Part shown: positions 46,722 to 55,247 of the stretch, one piece after another
Position numbering within the stretch: position 1 is the first letter of the stretch
How the letters are laid out: every line of letters begins with the position of its first letter
Notes under the pieces: model-generated
Told to the model about the DNA's origin: nothing
What the model saw: the letters and a program-made list of their open reading frames with translations, nothing else
Databases searched by the model: none
Origin: Mucilaginibacter sp. OK098
GTDB taxonomy: Bacteria; Bacteroidota; Bacteroidia; Sphingobacteriales; Sphingobacteriaceae
Direction of reading: 5' to 3'
DNA length: 64,000 bases
NCBI RefSeq assembly: GCF_900142915.1
Contig: NZ_FRCM01000002.1
Coordinates: 734,019 to 798,018, forward strand
Translations under genes and position numbers: made by a program

Positions 46722-48164
46722 ATGAAGAAATTATTTATTATACTAATCCTGTTTTCTGTGCAAGTTTCACGAGCAGCAGCGCAAGCTCACACTATGTCAA
46801 AAACCTATGTTGCGCCATCAGACCCGCAGGTGCAAAAAAAACTGGCAGACTGGCAGGACCTGAAGTTTGGCTTGTTTATGCATTGGGGAACCTACAGCCA
46901 ATGGGGCATTGTTGAAAGCTGGAGCATTTGCCCCGAAGATGAGGGGTGGACCCAGCGGAAAGGCCCCTACAGCGCCAATTACAATACCTATGTAAAAGCA
47001 TACGAAAATTTACAAACCACTTTTAACCCAACAAAATTTAACCCGGAGAAATGGGTTACTGCGGCTAAACAGGCCGGGATGAAATATGTGGTGTTTACCA
47101 CCAAGCATCATGATGGCTTTTGCATGTTTGATACCAAACAAACTGATTATAAAATCACCAGCACAAAAACACCGTTTTCAACCAATCCACGCAGTAATGT
47201 TGCCAAAGAAATTTTCAATGCCTTCAGGAGCCAGGATTTTATGATAGGGGCTTATTTCAGCAAGCCCGACTGGCATTCAGAAAATTACTGGTGGCCTTAT
47301 TTTCCATCTAAAGACAGAAATGTAAACTATGACCCGGCCAAATACCCTGAACGCTGGCAAAAATTTAAGGATTACACTTATAACCAGATCCAGGAACTGA
47401 TGACAGATTATGGGCGGGTAGATATATTGTGGCTGGATGGAGGATGGGTACGCCCTCAAAAATCAGAAAGCAAGCCGGATGAGATGCTGCCAAGCGATAA
47501 ATATAACCAGGATATTGATATGGCTAAAATTGCTTCCATGGGCCGCGCCAAACAGCCAGGCTTAATTGTGGTTGACCGCACCGTAACCGGCGAATATGAA
47601 AACTATACTACGCCAGAGCAGGAAGTGCCGAATAAACCGCTTGATCACCCATGGGAAACCTGTATGACAATGGGGAACTCATGGAGCTATGTGCCGAATG
47701 ATCATTATAAATCTGTTAACCAGATAGTGCAGCTGCTTGTAAAAATAGTATCCCGCGGCGGAAATCTGCTGATGAATGTTGGCCCCGGCCCAGATGGCGA
47801 TTGGGACCCGGTTGTTTATAACCGCCTGGCCGGCATAAGCAAATGGATGCAGGTTAATGGCGAAGGTATTTATGGAAGCACTTCTATTGCGCCTTATTCA
47901 TCTGATAATATTTATTATACCAAAGCCAAAAGCAGCAATACTATTTATGCTTTCCAATTATCAGCCACTGATAACGTTACTTTAAATCCAACCGTTAATA
48001 TTCCTCTGGATAATATCAGCAGTGTTAAAAAAGTAACGCTTTTGGGCAGTAAGCAACACCTTAAATGGAAGCTGGATGGTAAACAATTAATAGTATCCAT
48101 CCCTGCATCGCTCCAAAAAGTAAATACATTACAACAGTCGGCAACCTTTAAAATTGAGTATTAG
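46722..48164 (+). CDS. GH29-family alpha-L-fucosidase
   Basis: A 480-residue secreted enzyme from the ATG at 46722, which opens a signal peptide (MKKLFIILILFSVQV, cut after AAAQA). An in-frame ATG 36 bases earlier gives a worse N-terminus. The TIM barrel shows FGLFMHWGTYSQWG, TTKHHDGFCMFDT and the nucleophile Asp in VDILWLDGGW; the C-terminal beta-sandwich follows after about residue 350. GH29 retaining enzymes release alpha-linked L-fucose and complement the GH95 enzyme, with wider linkage range. It is divergent from the ECF sigma gene, suggesting shared control. Confidence 0.93.
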   Translation: MKKLFIILILFSVQVSRAAAQAHTMSKTYVAPSDPQVQKKLADWQDLKFGLFMHWGTYSQWGIVESWSICPEDEGWTQRKGPYSANYNTYVKAYENLQTTFNPTKFNPEKWVTAAKQAGMKYVVFTTKHHDGFCMFDTKQTDYKITSTKTPFSTNPRSNVAKEIFNAFRSQDFMIGAYFSKPDWHSENYWWPYFPSKDRNVNYDPAKYPERWQKFKDYTYNQIQELMTDYGRVDILWLDGGWVRPQKSESKPDEMLPSDKYNQDIDMAKIASMGRAKQPGLIVVDRTVTGEYENYTTPEQEVPNKPLDHPWETCMTMGNSWSYVPNDHYKSVNQIVQLLVKIVSRGGNLLMNVGPGPDGDWDPVVYNRLAGISKWMQVNGEGIYGSTSIAPYSSDNIYYTKAKSSNTIYAFQLSATDNVTLNPTVNIPLDNISSVKKVTLLGSKQHLKWKLDGKQLIVSIPASLQKVNTLQQSATFKIEY

Positions 48165-48304
48165 CGGGTAATAAAAAGGCGGTTACTTTGCCCTGTAACG
48201 ACTAAATGTATATTTTTATAGATTGGGGCCCATCTGTGTGTTGAGCTATGACCCATCGGGTCATACTTGATTTTCTGTATGTTTTATATTTAGAGGTTAG
48301 TACC

Positions 48305-48496
48305 TTAAGTGTTCGAAACATATACTAATGATCAATTATTTTCCTGATTCATCCGTATTTAGCGCAGGCCTTCGACCTGCGCTGGGACATTAGGCCCTTT
48401 CAAGGCCAGGAAGATAGCAGGATCCAAAGGAAAGGGCGACATCCATCAGCGCAGGTCGCAGGCCTGCGTGATGGATAAGGTTTCGAACACCCTTAA
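48305..48496. mobile_element. MITE-like element with TTAA ends and nested palindromes
   Basis: Left end TTAAGTGTTCGAAAC (48305-48319) and right end GTTTCGAACACCCTTAA (48480-48496) are inverted copies: 11 bp perfect plus TTAA, with a 2-base offset. Inside are GC-rich palindromes (AGCGCAGG/CCTGCGCT near 48361-48383 and a CCATCA/TGATGG-bounded one at 48442-48475). There is no coding capacity. TTAA at both ends would fit insertion at TTAA sites. Confidence 0.6.
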
Positions 48497-48604
48497 TTTA
48501 GTATCCAAAATATAAATACCAACCAAAAATTCAAAAAGACATGTACACACCATAGTTCGCCTGTAAGGGGTGGCAAACTAAAAAATTAAAATAAATTTCA
48601 TAAC

Positions 48605-48628
48605 TAAATGAATATTCATTTATATTTG
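48605..48628 (+). promoter_or_regulatory. TetR operator overlapping a Bacteroidota -7 promoter box
   Basis: TAAATGAATATTCATTTA (48605-48622) is an 18-bp perfect palindrome. TATATTTG (48621-48628) matches the Bacteroidota -7 consensus TAnnTTTG and overlaps its right end, 9 bp before the TetR-family start codon. A bound repressor would block the promoter. A closely related site lies before the next operon gene. Confidence 0.65.
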
Positions 48629-48637
48629 TAACGATAT

Positions 48638-49228
48638 ATGCGCACAAGAGATATTGATAAAGAATTGCTGGTAAAGCAAAAAGCCATTGAAAGTATTGTA
48701 AAGGATGGCTTGGAAGGCTTTAGCATGAACAAACTGGCAAAAGCCTGCCAGATCTCGGTAGCTACGCTGTACATTTATTATAAGGATCGCGATGATCTGA
48801 TCGTAAAAATAGCCCAGGAAGAGGGCCTGCGGATGGCTGAAGCTATGCTTGAGGGTTTTGACGTGAATGCTTCATTTGAAGATGGAATGCGGGTTCAGTG
48901 GAGGAACCGCTATAAACACATGATGGATAATCCGTTAATAGGCGTGTTTTTTGACCAGTTAAGAAGCTCAAGCTATCACGCGCAATTTATGGAGACATTT
49001 AAAAAGAATTTTGAAACATCCATTGGCACGTTTATGCATAATGTACTGGAAAGAGGTGAAGTTAACGAGATGCCGCTTGAAGTATACTGGTCAGTTGCGT
49101 ATGCACCACTTTACTCCCTGATCCGTTTTCATAATGAGGGACATAGCATTGGCGGTAGCCCCTTTCAAATTTCGGATGAAATATTGTGGGCTACGTTCGA
49201 CCTGGTTATTAAAGCGTTGCGGAACTAG
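48638..49228 (+). CDS. TetR/AcrR-family transcriptional regulator
   Basis: A 196-residue cytosolic repressor. Residues 1-55 form the TetR helix-turn-helix (AIESIVKDGLEGFSMNKLAK followed by ISVATLYIYYKDRDDLI); the rest is the helical ligand-binding and dimer domain, which is divergent and gives no substrate hint. It sits directly behind its own palindromic operator with an extremely short leader, implying autoregulation. It is followed by a small protein and an MFS exporter that carry a related operator, so regulation of drug or metabolite export is likely. Confidence 0.9.
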   Translation: MRTRDIDKELLVKQKAIESIVKDGLEGFSMNKLAKACQISVATLYIYYKDRDDLIVKIAQEEGLRMAEAMLEGFDVNASFEDGMRVQWRNRYKHMMDNPLIGVFFDQLRSSSYHAQFMETFKKNFETSIGTFMHNVLERGEVNEMPLEVYWSVAYAPLYSLIRFHNEGHSIGGSPFQISDEILWATFDLVIKALRN

Positions 49229-49347
49229 TGATTAGAGGTTAGAGACTGGAGATTAGGAATGAATGTGGATTTTATTTTGATATCTTAATTAAAGGCCATC
49301 AATTAGATAACTAAATAAACAGGCTTAACATTTTTTGCCTGCTTAAG

Positions 49348-49365
49348 TAAGTGAATATTTATTTA
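49348..49365 (+). promoter_or_regulatory. Second TetR-type operator before the exporter operon
   Basis: TAAGTGAATATTTATTTA matches the palindrome at 48605-48622 at 16 of 18 positions and ends 3 bp before the start codon of the 74-residue gene. It is probably bound by the same regulator, more weakly because symmetry is reduced. Confidence 0.55.
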
Positions 49366-49368
49366 TAA

Positions 49369-49593
49369 ATGGAAGATTTTGATCACATATTGCTGTTTAA
49401 AACCAACTGCAAAACTTTTGCGGATAAACTGGTGCTGCAATGTTTGCTGGAACAACAGGAAGGGATTGATGAGTGGAACATTGACCTGGAAGATTGCGAT
49501 TATGTGCTGAGAATAATCTCTTATACGCTCAGTCACAATTGCATAATTAAATTACTTAACCATCACGGCTACCATTGCTGTGAACTAACATAA
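49369..49593 (+). CDS. Small HMA-like fold protein lacking the CxxC metal site
   Basis: A 74-residue cytosolic protein. Predicted strand-helix-strand-strand-helix-strand order (ILLFKTN, FADKLVLQCLLEQQEG, WNIDLEDCDYVLRIIS, HNCIIKLLNHHG, YHCCEL) matches the ferredoxin-like fold of heavy-metal-associated domains, but the usual CxxC loop is absent (NCKTFAD). Remaining Cys residues are scattered. It lies 6 bp before the MFS exporter and is surely cotranscribed with it. Function is unknown; fold assignment is by eye. Confidence 0.7.
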   Translation: MEDFDHILLFKTNCKTFADKLVLQCLLEQQEGIDEWNIDLEDCDYVLRIISYTLSHNCIIKLLNHHGYHCCELT

Positions 49594-49599
49594 AATACA

Positions 49600-50883
49600 A
49601 TGACACAAAAACAAGACATTATACCATTTACCGGGTACCAAAAACTGGTGATATTTATTTTAGCCCTCACCCAATTTACGGTGATCCTTGATTTTATGAT
49701 CATGTCGCCTCTTGGAGATATGCTGATGAAATCAATGAACCTTAAACCTTCCGCATTTGGAATTGCCGTATCTGCCTACGCATTTAGCGCAGGCATCTCG
49801 GGCTTGCTTACCGCAGGTTTCGCCGATAAATTCGACCGTAAAAAGCTATTGCTGTTTTTTTATATTGGCTTTATTGCCGGCACCGTATTATGCGGAATGG
49901 CGCATACCTATCCCCTGCTGTTGGCTGCCCGGATCATTACTGGTTTGTTTGGCGGGGTTATCGGCTCTATTTCTATGGCAATTATCACCGATCTTTTTGC
50001 ACTGCAGCAACGCGGCCGTGTTATGGGATTTATCCAGATGGGGTTCGGGGCAAGCCAGGTGCTGGGTGTGCCTATCGGCTTATATCTTGCTAATCATTTT
50101 GGCTGGGAAATGCCTTTCTTTTTAACGGCTGCATTAGCCGGGATCATCGCTGTAGCTATTATGCTGCGCTTAAAACCTGTTACTGCCCACTTACTGATCC
50201 AGCATGACCGTTCGGCTTTTATTCACTTATGGCACACCGTTTCCAAACGCGATTACCGGATAGGCTTTGCGGCTACTGCATTGTTATCAATAGGTGGTTT
50301 TATGATGATGCCTTTTGGCAGCGCCTTTGCTATCAATAACCTGCATGTAACCAATCAGCAACTGCCGGTATTATTTATGATCGCAGGTGTTAGTTCGCTT
50401 ATTGTTATGCCGGTGATAGGGCGCCTCAGTGATAAGATCAGTAAGTTTAAGCTATTTGCCGGCGCAACGGTTTGGATGATGGTAATGTGCGTTTTGTACA
50501 CCAACTTATCCGTAACCCCATTCTGGCTGGTGATTATATTTAATATCCTGATTATGATGGGCGTTATGAGCCGCATGGTTCCCTCCTCTGCCCTTACCAG
50601 CGCAGTGCCCGATATGGAAGACCGCGGAGCCTTTATGAGTATAAACGCATCTATGCAGCAAATTGCGGGAGGTGTAGCCGCTGCGGTTGCCGGGCTTATA
50701 GTGGTTCAGCAAAGTAAAGGCAGCCCATTGCAGCATTATGATACCATAGGTTATGTAATTGTTGGTATTTCAATATGCAGCATCTTATTGATGAGCCGTG
50801 TAAATAATATGATCAACAGAAAAATAAAAGATAAACCTGCTGATGTTAAAGTGGATGAGGTGATGATTAGTGAAGGGGTTTAA
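49600..50883 (+). CDS. MFS exporter (DHA1-like)
   Basis: A 427-residue inner-membrane MFS protein with about 12 hydrophobic helices. Helix 1 carries LTQFTVILDFMIMSPLGDML, the loop between helices 2 and 3 has the MFS signature GFADKFDRKKLL, and helix 4-5 has ARIITGLFGGVIGSIS. The motif positions and the LDFMIMSPLGD segment are those of drug:H+ antiporter-1 family exporters. It is last in a TetR-controlled unit, typical for efflux of a toxic compound or metabolite. Substrate is unknown. Confidence 0.88.
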   Translation: MTQKQDIIPFTGYQKLVIFILALTQFTVILDFMIMSPLGDMLMKSMNLKPSAFGIAVSAYAFSAGISGLLTAGFADKFDRKKLLLFFYIGFIAGTVLCGMAHTYPLLLAARIITGLFGGVIGSISMAIITDLFALQQRGRVMGFIQMGFGASQVLGVPIGLYLANHFGWEMPFFLTAALAGIIAVAIMLRLKPVTAHLLIQHDRSAFIHLWHTVSKRDYRIGFAATALLSIGGFMMMPFGSAFAINNLHVTNQQLPVLFMIAGVSSLIVMPVIGRLSDKISKFKLFAGATVWMMVMCVLYTNLSVTPFWLVIIFNILIMMGVMSRMVPSSALTSAVPDMEDRGAFMSINASMQQIAGGVAAAVAGLIVVQQSKGSPLQHYDTIGYVIVGISICSILLMSRVNNMINRKIKDKPADVKVDEVMISEGV

Positions 50884-50898
50884 ACTTATTATTTAAAA

Positions 50899-51016
50899 TA
50901 TGTCATTGCGAGCGTAGCGCGGCAACCGCGTACTATACAGAGCGAACAGAAAGGTGTTGAACTTTGCACAGCAGACTTGTATAGTTCGCGATTGCTTCGT
51001 ACCTCGCAATGACATA
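50899..51016. mobile_element. MITE-like element with 14-bp perfect inverted ends
   Basis: TATGTCATTGCGAG (50899-50912) and CTCGCAATGACATA (51003-51016) are perfect inverted ends around a 118-bp element with further complementary parts (GCGGCAACCGCG and TATAGTTCGCG). Repeats of the GTCATTGCGAG type are widespread between genes in Bacteroidota genomes. It lies between convergent genes and may serve as a transcript end. Confidence 0.65.
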
Positions 51017-51063
51017 GTGGTTAATTAGTTATCTGTCCAAATTAAAACCTGTTTTGTAACAAC

Positions 51064-53532
51064 CTATTTCTTAACCCACTTTTGTTCAAGCATCTTTATA
51101 AAATACCCTCCCACCACACTTCGTGCCTGGAAACCTGTCTGTTTTCCATTGGTTGTTTCGTGCCAGTCGCTTAAGGGAACGCGGGTTGGGGTTTCGGTAG
51201 CAAATTTATAAACCGGGGCCGCCAAAGCTTCAAAATCGGCTTTGTTTTTCGCTAAGGTGGCTGTCCACATTATCCAATCGCTTTTTGTATAGGTTTTACG
51301 GCTATCCAGGGGCAGTCCGAATTCATTTTGTTTGGTCAGATAAAATTTAACCTCCTTATCATAAACAGCTTGCGGGAACAGGTTCAAGTCTAAAATTTTA
51401 TCCCAAACCATGTTATATTTTTGGCTCCAGCTGCCTTTATTTCCAAACGTTAAGGTATAATGGTCGTTATCGCCGGCTAATTGCGCCCACTTTGCCGCCA
51501 TATCCTTAGCAATTTTGCCATACCTTTTTGCTGATCCGACTTCACCCATTTGCCCTGCCAGCTTTGCATAACAGGCAATGCCTACAATAGCCTTTACCGA
51601 TAAATTTGCGTTGCGTGCCAGGTGCCCGGCAAAGTCATCGGTACATAGTTGGTTTTTAGGATCAAAGCCCTCATTAACCAAATAAGTTACCCATTTACCT
51701 AAAGTTATCCAATGCTGTTTGGCATAAGCAGGGTTGCCTTCGGCCTGTGCAATTGCAGCAGCAAGTATCATCATATTGCCCGATTCTTCAACCGGCATCC
51801 CTTCGCCGTATTGCTGGCCGTTCGCCTGCGGATAGGTCCCCAGGTCATGCGCGGCATAACCGCGTTGAAACTTGCCGCTTTCGCTGAAATAGAAGATCCC
51901 ATTCAGCATCCCCTCCAATAATTTAGGGTTGTATAAAAGATATAATGGGGCCGATGGATAGGTAACATCAACCGTATTTATAAAACCACCGCTATAATTT
52001 TCTTTTGACAGCCACAGCAATTTACCCTGCGGACTTTTTACAAGCGTATGGGCAGCTATACTTTGACGATAAGCCATTACGCACAGTTTTGCATATTTTT
52101 CGCCTCCGGCCTTTACTGCGTCCTTATACATCGTGGCATTAAACTGCTCACACTTTTTTTGCAGGGTTGGATAATCAGCGGCAGCCTTTGCAAGTGCCTG
52201 TTCAATGGTTTTGGTTTGTGTGTTCTTCCACCATGGTTTTAAATTGGTGTGGAAATACTGAATGGGGTTAATATCATCATAACCCAGCTCAACAAACTTT
52301 TCAACAGCGGTTTTACCAACTGCACCAAACGGGATCACCGTATTTAAAACAAGGTCGGTTCCCTGGGTTGCTGTTGATTTGCTCTCGCCGCTAAAAAAAG
52401 AATTAACCGCTTCGGTACCGGCACTTACATATTGCTGCGAGTTAAAAGATTTTGGCACTGCTACGTACATGTAGCCCCAGTCAATGCGCAGGTCGTCACC
52501 CTTTTTTTGCAGGATAGGCTGCTCAACAGTGCCTGCTTTTAAAACAGACAGGTTACCCGAAGCATATTTTTTTGTGGTAACCGGCTGCGATTGGGTATTA
52601 CGCGCCACATCAACCGATGCGCTGAAATATACCTTTACGTTATGTGGCTTGCCATCGTTTGATTTTACTTTGTAGCTGATGTATGATACAGGCCTTGATA
52701 AAATGCTCAGATCATTCATCAGCAGCGGCGAGGTGAAAGTTAGCTGCAAGCCTGTATTACCGCATTTAAAATTATAAATGGTTTGGGTAGCATTAAGCTT
52801 AACACCAGTTTGTTTGGCAACCTTTAGCTCGGCATGTTCAGTTGGTTTTATTTCATCGGCAAGGCCGACATCCAGCCAGGCAGCACCGCCGGTATTGGTG
52901 CAATGCATAGCCAGTACGTTTTCGCCTTCTTTTAATTTGCTTACCACATCATCACTAAGCGGGAAATATTGCAGATCGCCATTGGCGCCGCTGGCTGAAT
53001 AGATCTTTTCGCCATTAAGAAAAACCTCGGCGTCATCATCATGGTGCAGTTTCAGGTAAAGCTTATTGATAGTTGTTTTGCTGTAGGTAAAAACCCGGCG
53101 CACCCAAACTTCTTTGCTTGTCCACAAGGTTCCGGCCCTGTCTTTATCATCGCTGAAAGGGGCCGTCCCGGTTTTCCAGGCGCTGTCGTCGTATTTAAGG
53201 GTTGTCCAGCCATCTCCTGGGATAAGTTCATTGTACGTACAGGCATATGGCTTTTCATCCGCAGCGGGCAGTATGGTTTTGTAGGATATAGGTTCTTTTC
53301 CCATAAAACGATAAACCTCGTCATCAACTTTTATCAACCCGATCAACGATTGATCCTTACCCGTCCAGTGATGGGTTGTCGACTGGTTAAGCTCATCGCT
53401 AAACGACCAGATGCTGAAATAAGGATTATGAGTGATCAACGGATAAGCAGGCGCTTTGGTAGCTTGTGCAAACCCCGAATAACCCGCCAGTAAAAGAAAA
53501 AGCAGGCAAATGCAGTGAGTAAGTTTGTTCAT
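51064..53532 (-). CDS. DUF4965/glutaminase-like exported protein
   Basis: An 822-residue exported protein from the ATG at 53532; upstream in-frame codons precede the signal peptide (MNKLTHCICLLFLLLAGYSGFAQ) and are ignored. An N-terminal DUF4964-like segment (APAYPLITHNPYFSIWSFSD) is followed by a galactose-binding-like insert (about 115-240, LKLHHDDDAEVFLNGEKIY). DUF5127 and DUF4965 segments lead into a six-hairpin barrel-like region with VDVTYPSAPLYLLYNPKLLEGM and the DUF1793-like end. Some fungal relatives are described as glutaminases, but bacterial members lie in glycan loci and may be glycosidases. It is separated from SusD by a terminator. Confidence 0.85.
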   Translation of the reverse strand: MNKLTHCICLLFLLLAGYSGFAQATKAPAYPLITHNPYFSIWSFSDELNQSTTHHWTGKDQSLIGLIKVDDEVYRFMGKEPISYKTILPAADEKPYACTYNELIPGDGWTTLKYDDSAWKTGTAPFSDDKDRAGTLWTSKEVWVRRVFTYSKTTINKLYLKLHHDDDAEVFLNGEKIYSASGANGDLQYFPLSDDVVSKLKEGENVLAMHCTNTGGAAWLDVGLADEIKPTEHAELKVAKQTGVKLNATQTIYNFKCGNTGLQLTFTSPLLMNDLSILSRPVSYISYKVKSNDGKPHNVKVYFSASVDVARNTQSQPVTTKKYASGNLSVLKAGTVEQPILQKKGDDLRIDWGYMYVAVPKSFNSQQYVSAGTEAVNSFFSGESKSTATQGTDLVLNTVIPFGAVGKTAVEKFVELGYDDINPIQYFHTNLKPWWKNTQTKTIEQALAKAAADYPTLQKKCEQFNATMYKDAVKAGGEKYAKLCVMAYRQSIAAHTLVKSPQGKLLWLSKENYSGGFINTVDVTYPSAPLYLLYNPKLLEGMLNGIFYFSESGKFQRGYAAHDLGTYPQANGQQYGEGMPVEESGNMMILAAAIAQAEGNPAYAKQHWITLGKWVTYLVNEGFDPKNQLCTDDFAGHLARNANLSVKAIVGIACYAKLAGQMGEVGSAKRYGKIAKDMAAKWAQLAGDNDHYTLTFGNKGSWSQKYNMVWDKILDLNLFPQAVYDKEVKFYLTKQNEFGLPLDSRKTYTKSDWIMWTATLAKNKADFEALAAPVYKFATETPTRVPLSDWHETTNGKQTGFQARSVVGGYFIKMLEQKWVKK

Positions 53533-53840
53533 AATGTAGGTAATGTTTACAAGGGTAATTGTCAAAGCTACGGATAAAATGTGTTTTGAGATAATGGAGA
53601 GGGGTGAAATAATCCCCCGATGCATTGGATTACTGACTATGCGCTGGTACGCGAGGCAGGATAATAGAGTGGCTTACTATTCTTCTAAACTATAGTTATA
53701 AAATTTAAAGATCACTCTGATTAAAAATCAAGAAATCCGTTCAGCTGGCAAACCATCCCTCACAAAAAAAAGTGGCTAAAAACCAAGGCAACTTAATGCC
53801 CCGGCTTTTAACCACCTGCTATATTACAAAATACTGTTAT
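53533..53840. other. Intergenic region between SusD and the DUF4965 gene
   Basis: A 308-bp region holding the SusD terminator (53764-53815) and, presumably, the promoter of the DUF4965 gene. Nothing else is recognised. Confidence 0.55.
53764..53815 (-). terminator. Terminator after the third SusD
   Basis: On the minus strand, GTGGTTAAAAGCC pairs with GGTTTTTAGCCAC (two imperfections) around an 18-19 base loop and is followed by eight T. It lies 26 bp after the SusD stop codon. Confidence 0.75.
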
Positions 53841-55223
53841 TTATTGCGCATCCCACCAAACCCGATCAGTAGCTTTTGCGCTTTGCTGGGGCTGGGCGTT
53901 GGTTTGTATTTCGCTTTCAGGATACAGTAAACGGCGCGGGATCTCGGTAAGCGCGCCATCAACCTTTGTCACAGCCGGAAAGCCTGTTCTCCGCCAGTCA
54001 TTAAAAGTTTCAAAGTTAAAGAAGCTGGCCACCGTTTTTTCTTCCATTATCATTTGGATCGCATTTGCACCCGTTAGGGTTCCTCTTGCTGCCAGGTAGG
54101 TGGTTACAGCCGCATTTGCAACCCCAACTTTGCTCATGTTTGATTTGATGCCATCCTGGTATATTGACTGTGCCGCTGCCGCTCCCGATTTAATAAAAGT
54201 GGCCTCGGCCTTAAGGAATAAGGCTTCCGAGTAATTCACTATGTAATTTGCAGCTGTTGCGCTTCCGTAAAAATCACCCGGATACGAATATTCGTTAAGC
54301 GCACCGGTATTGGTGCCTATTCTTCTGCCTGTGTATAAGCCGGTGCCATCAGCCGGTTTTACAAGTATGGTAAGGCGCGGATCGTTCCTGGTTTTAAAAC
54401 CATTTACATAAGTTTCATTCAGTACATAAGTAGTCACTGGCGAAAAGGTAAGGTTGATGGTATTTTCGCTCCCGGCAGTACCTGCATAAACAAATTTAAA
54501 ATCATCATCGTTGCTCTGCATCCCGTTGGCCAATGCGGCAAGGGCAAGGTCGGCCTGCTGTACGGCAGTATGACCGGGGGCCTTTGTTAAATGCATATAA
54601 AACCGTGCTTTTAAAATGTAAGCCAGCTTTAGCCATTTTGACATATCGCCGTTGTAAAAATAATCATCGCCGGCAGGCTTTGTAATGCTGTTCTTATTAA
54701 TATCCGCAATGCCATTATCAAGCAGGGTTTGTACATCCTTATAAATATCTTCCTGCTTATCATAAACCGGCAAAAAGTTATCACTGCCTTTAAGCGCCTG
54801 CGAGTACGGAATATCGCCCCAAAAATCAGTAGCTGAACCCAGGGTATAGGCCGACAAAATCTTTGAGATGCCTGCATAATTCAATTTACCATCAGCTTCT
54901 GCCTTGGCGTTCATTATTTTCAGGTTATTGAGCAGGTTCACATAAAAGTTGTACCAGTCGCTATCAAAATCACTGTTAAACAGCTGGTAATTCCACAAGC
55001 CGGGGTTAGGCTGATTGGCTGCTATGGTTTGCATAAAGTTCTGAATATCTAAACTGGCATTACCGGCATAAACCTGGTCGGATACGTTAAGTTCAATAGG
55101 TGCAAGCAACAACGACTCCTGCACATCAATAGGATTGTTAGGGTCTTTGTTTATATCTAAAGTTTTTTTACAACTGCCTAACATAAGAGCAAGCAGCAGT
55201 AGGTATGTGGAGATCTTTTTCAT
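53841..55223 (-). CDS. SusD-like_2 outer-membrane lipoprotein
   Basis: A 460-residue lipoprotein with lipobox MLGSC and the SusD-like_2 start KKTLDINKDPNNP. Typical segments are ATDFWGDIPYSQALKG near residue 135, GDMSKWLKLAYILKARFYMHL near 195 and SEALFLKAEATFI near 335; it ends RVWWDAQ. It binds substrate for the SusC transporter encoded 24 bp upstream. This SusCD pair has no glycosidase directly cotranscribed; the GH127 enzyme and an AraC regulator are on its far side. The substrate is unknown. Confidence 0.92.
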   Translation of the reverse strand: MKKISTYLLLLALMLGSCKKTLDINKDPNNPIDVQESLLLAPIELNVSDQVYAGNASLDIQNFMQTIAANQPNPGLWNYQLFNSDFDSDWYNFYVNLLNNLKIMNAKAEADGKLNYAGISKILSAYTLGSATDFWGDIPYSQALKGSDNFLPVYDKQEDIYKDVQTLLDNGIADINKNSITKPAGDDYFYNGDMSKWLKLAYILKARFYMHLTKAPGHTAVQQADLALAALANGMQSNDDDFKFVYAGTAGSENTINLTFSPVTTYVLNETYVNGFKTRNDPRLTILVKPADGTGLYTGRRIGTNTGALNEYSYPGDFYGSATAANYIVNYSEALFLKAEATFIKSGAAAAQSIYQDGIKSNMSKVGVANAAVTTYLAARGTLTGANAIQMIMEEKTVASFFNFETFNDWRRTGFPAVTKVDGALTEIPRRLLYPESEIQTNAQPQQSAKATDRVWWDAQ

Positions 55224-55247
55224 CAGTGTAATTGTTAATTTTTAAAT

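Larger units (their letters stand above)
48165..48637. other. Intergenic region with palindrome and MITE-like element
   Basis: A 473-bp region. It holds the perfect palindrome TATGACCC-ATC-GGGTCATA (48247-48265), the 192-bp inverted-repeat element (48305-48496) and the candidate TetR operator and promoter (48605-48628). No gene is supported. Confidence 0.6.

Noticed and set aside
53041..53493. Plus-strand open frame of 150 codons
   Set aside because: It lies fully antisense to the DUF4965 gene, lacks any domain or start context and is a by-product of that gene's codon pattern.
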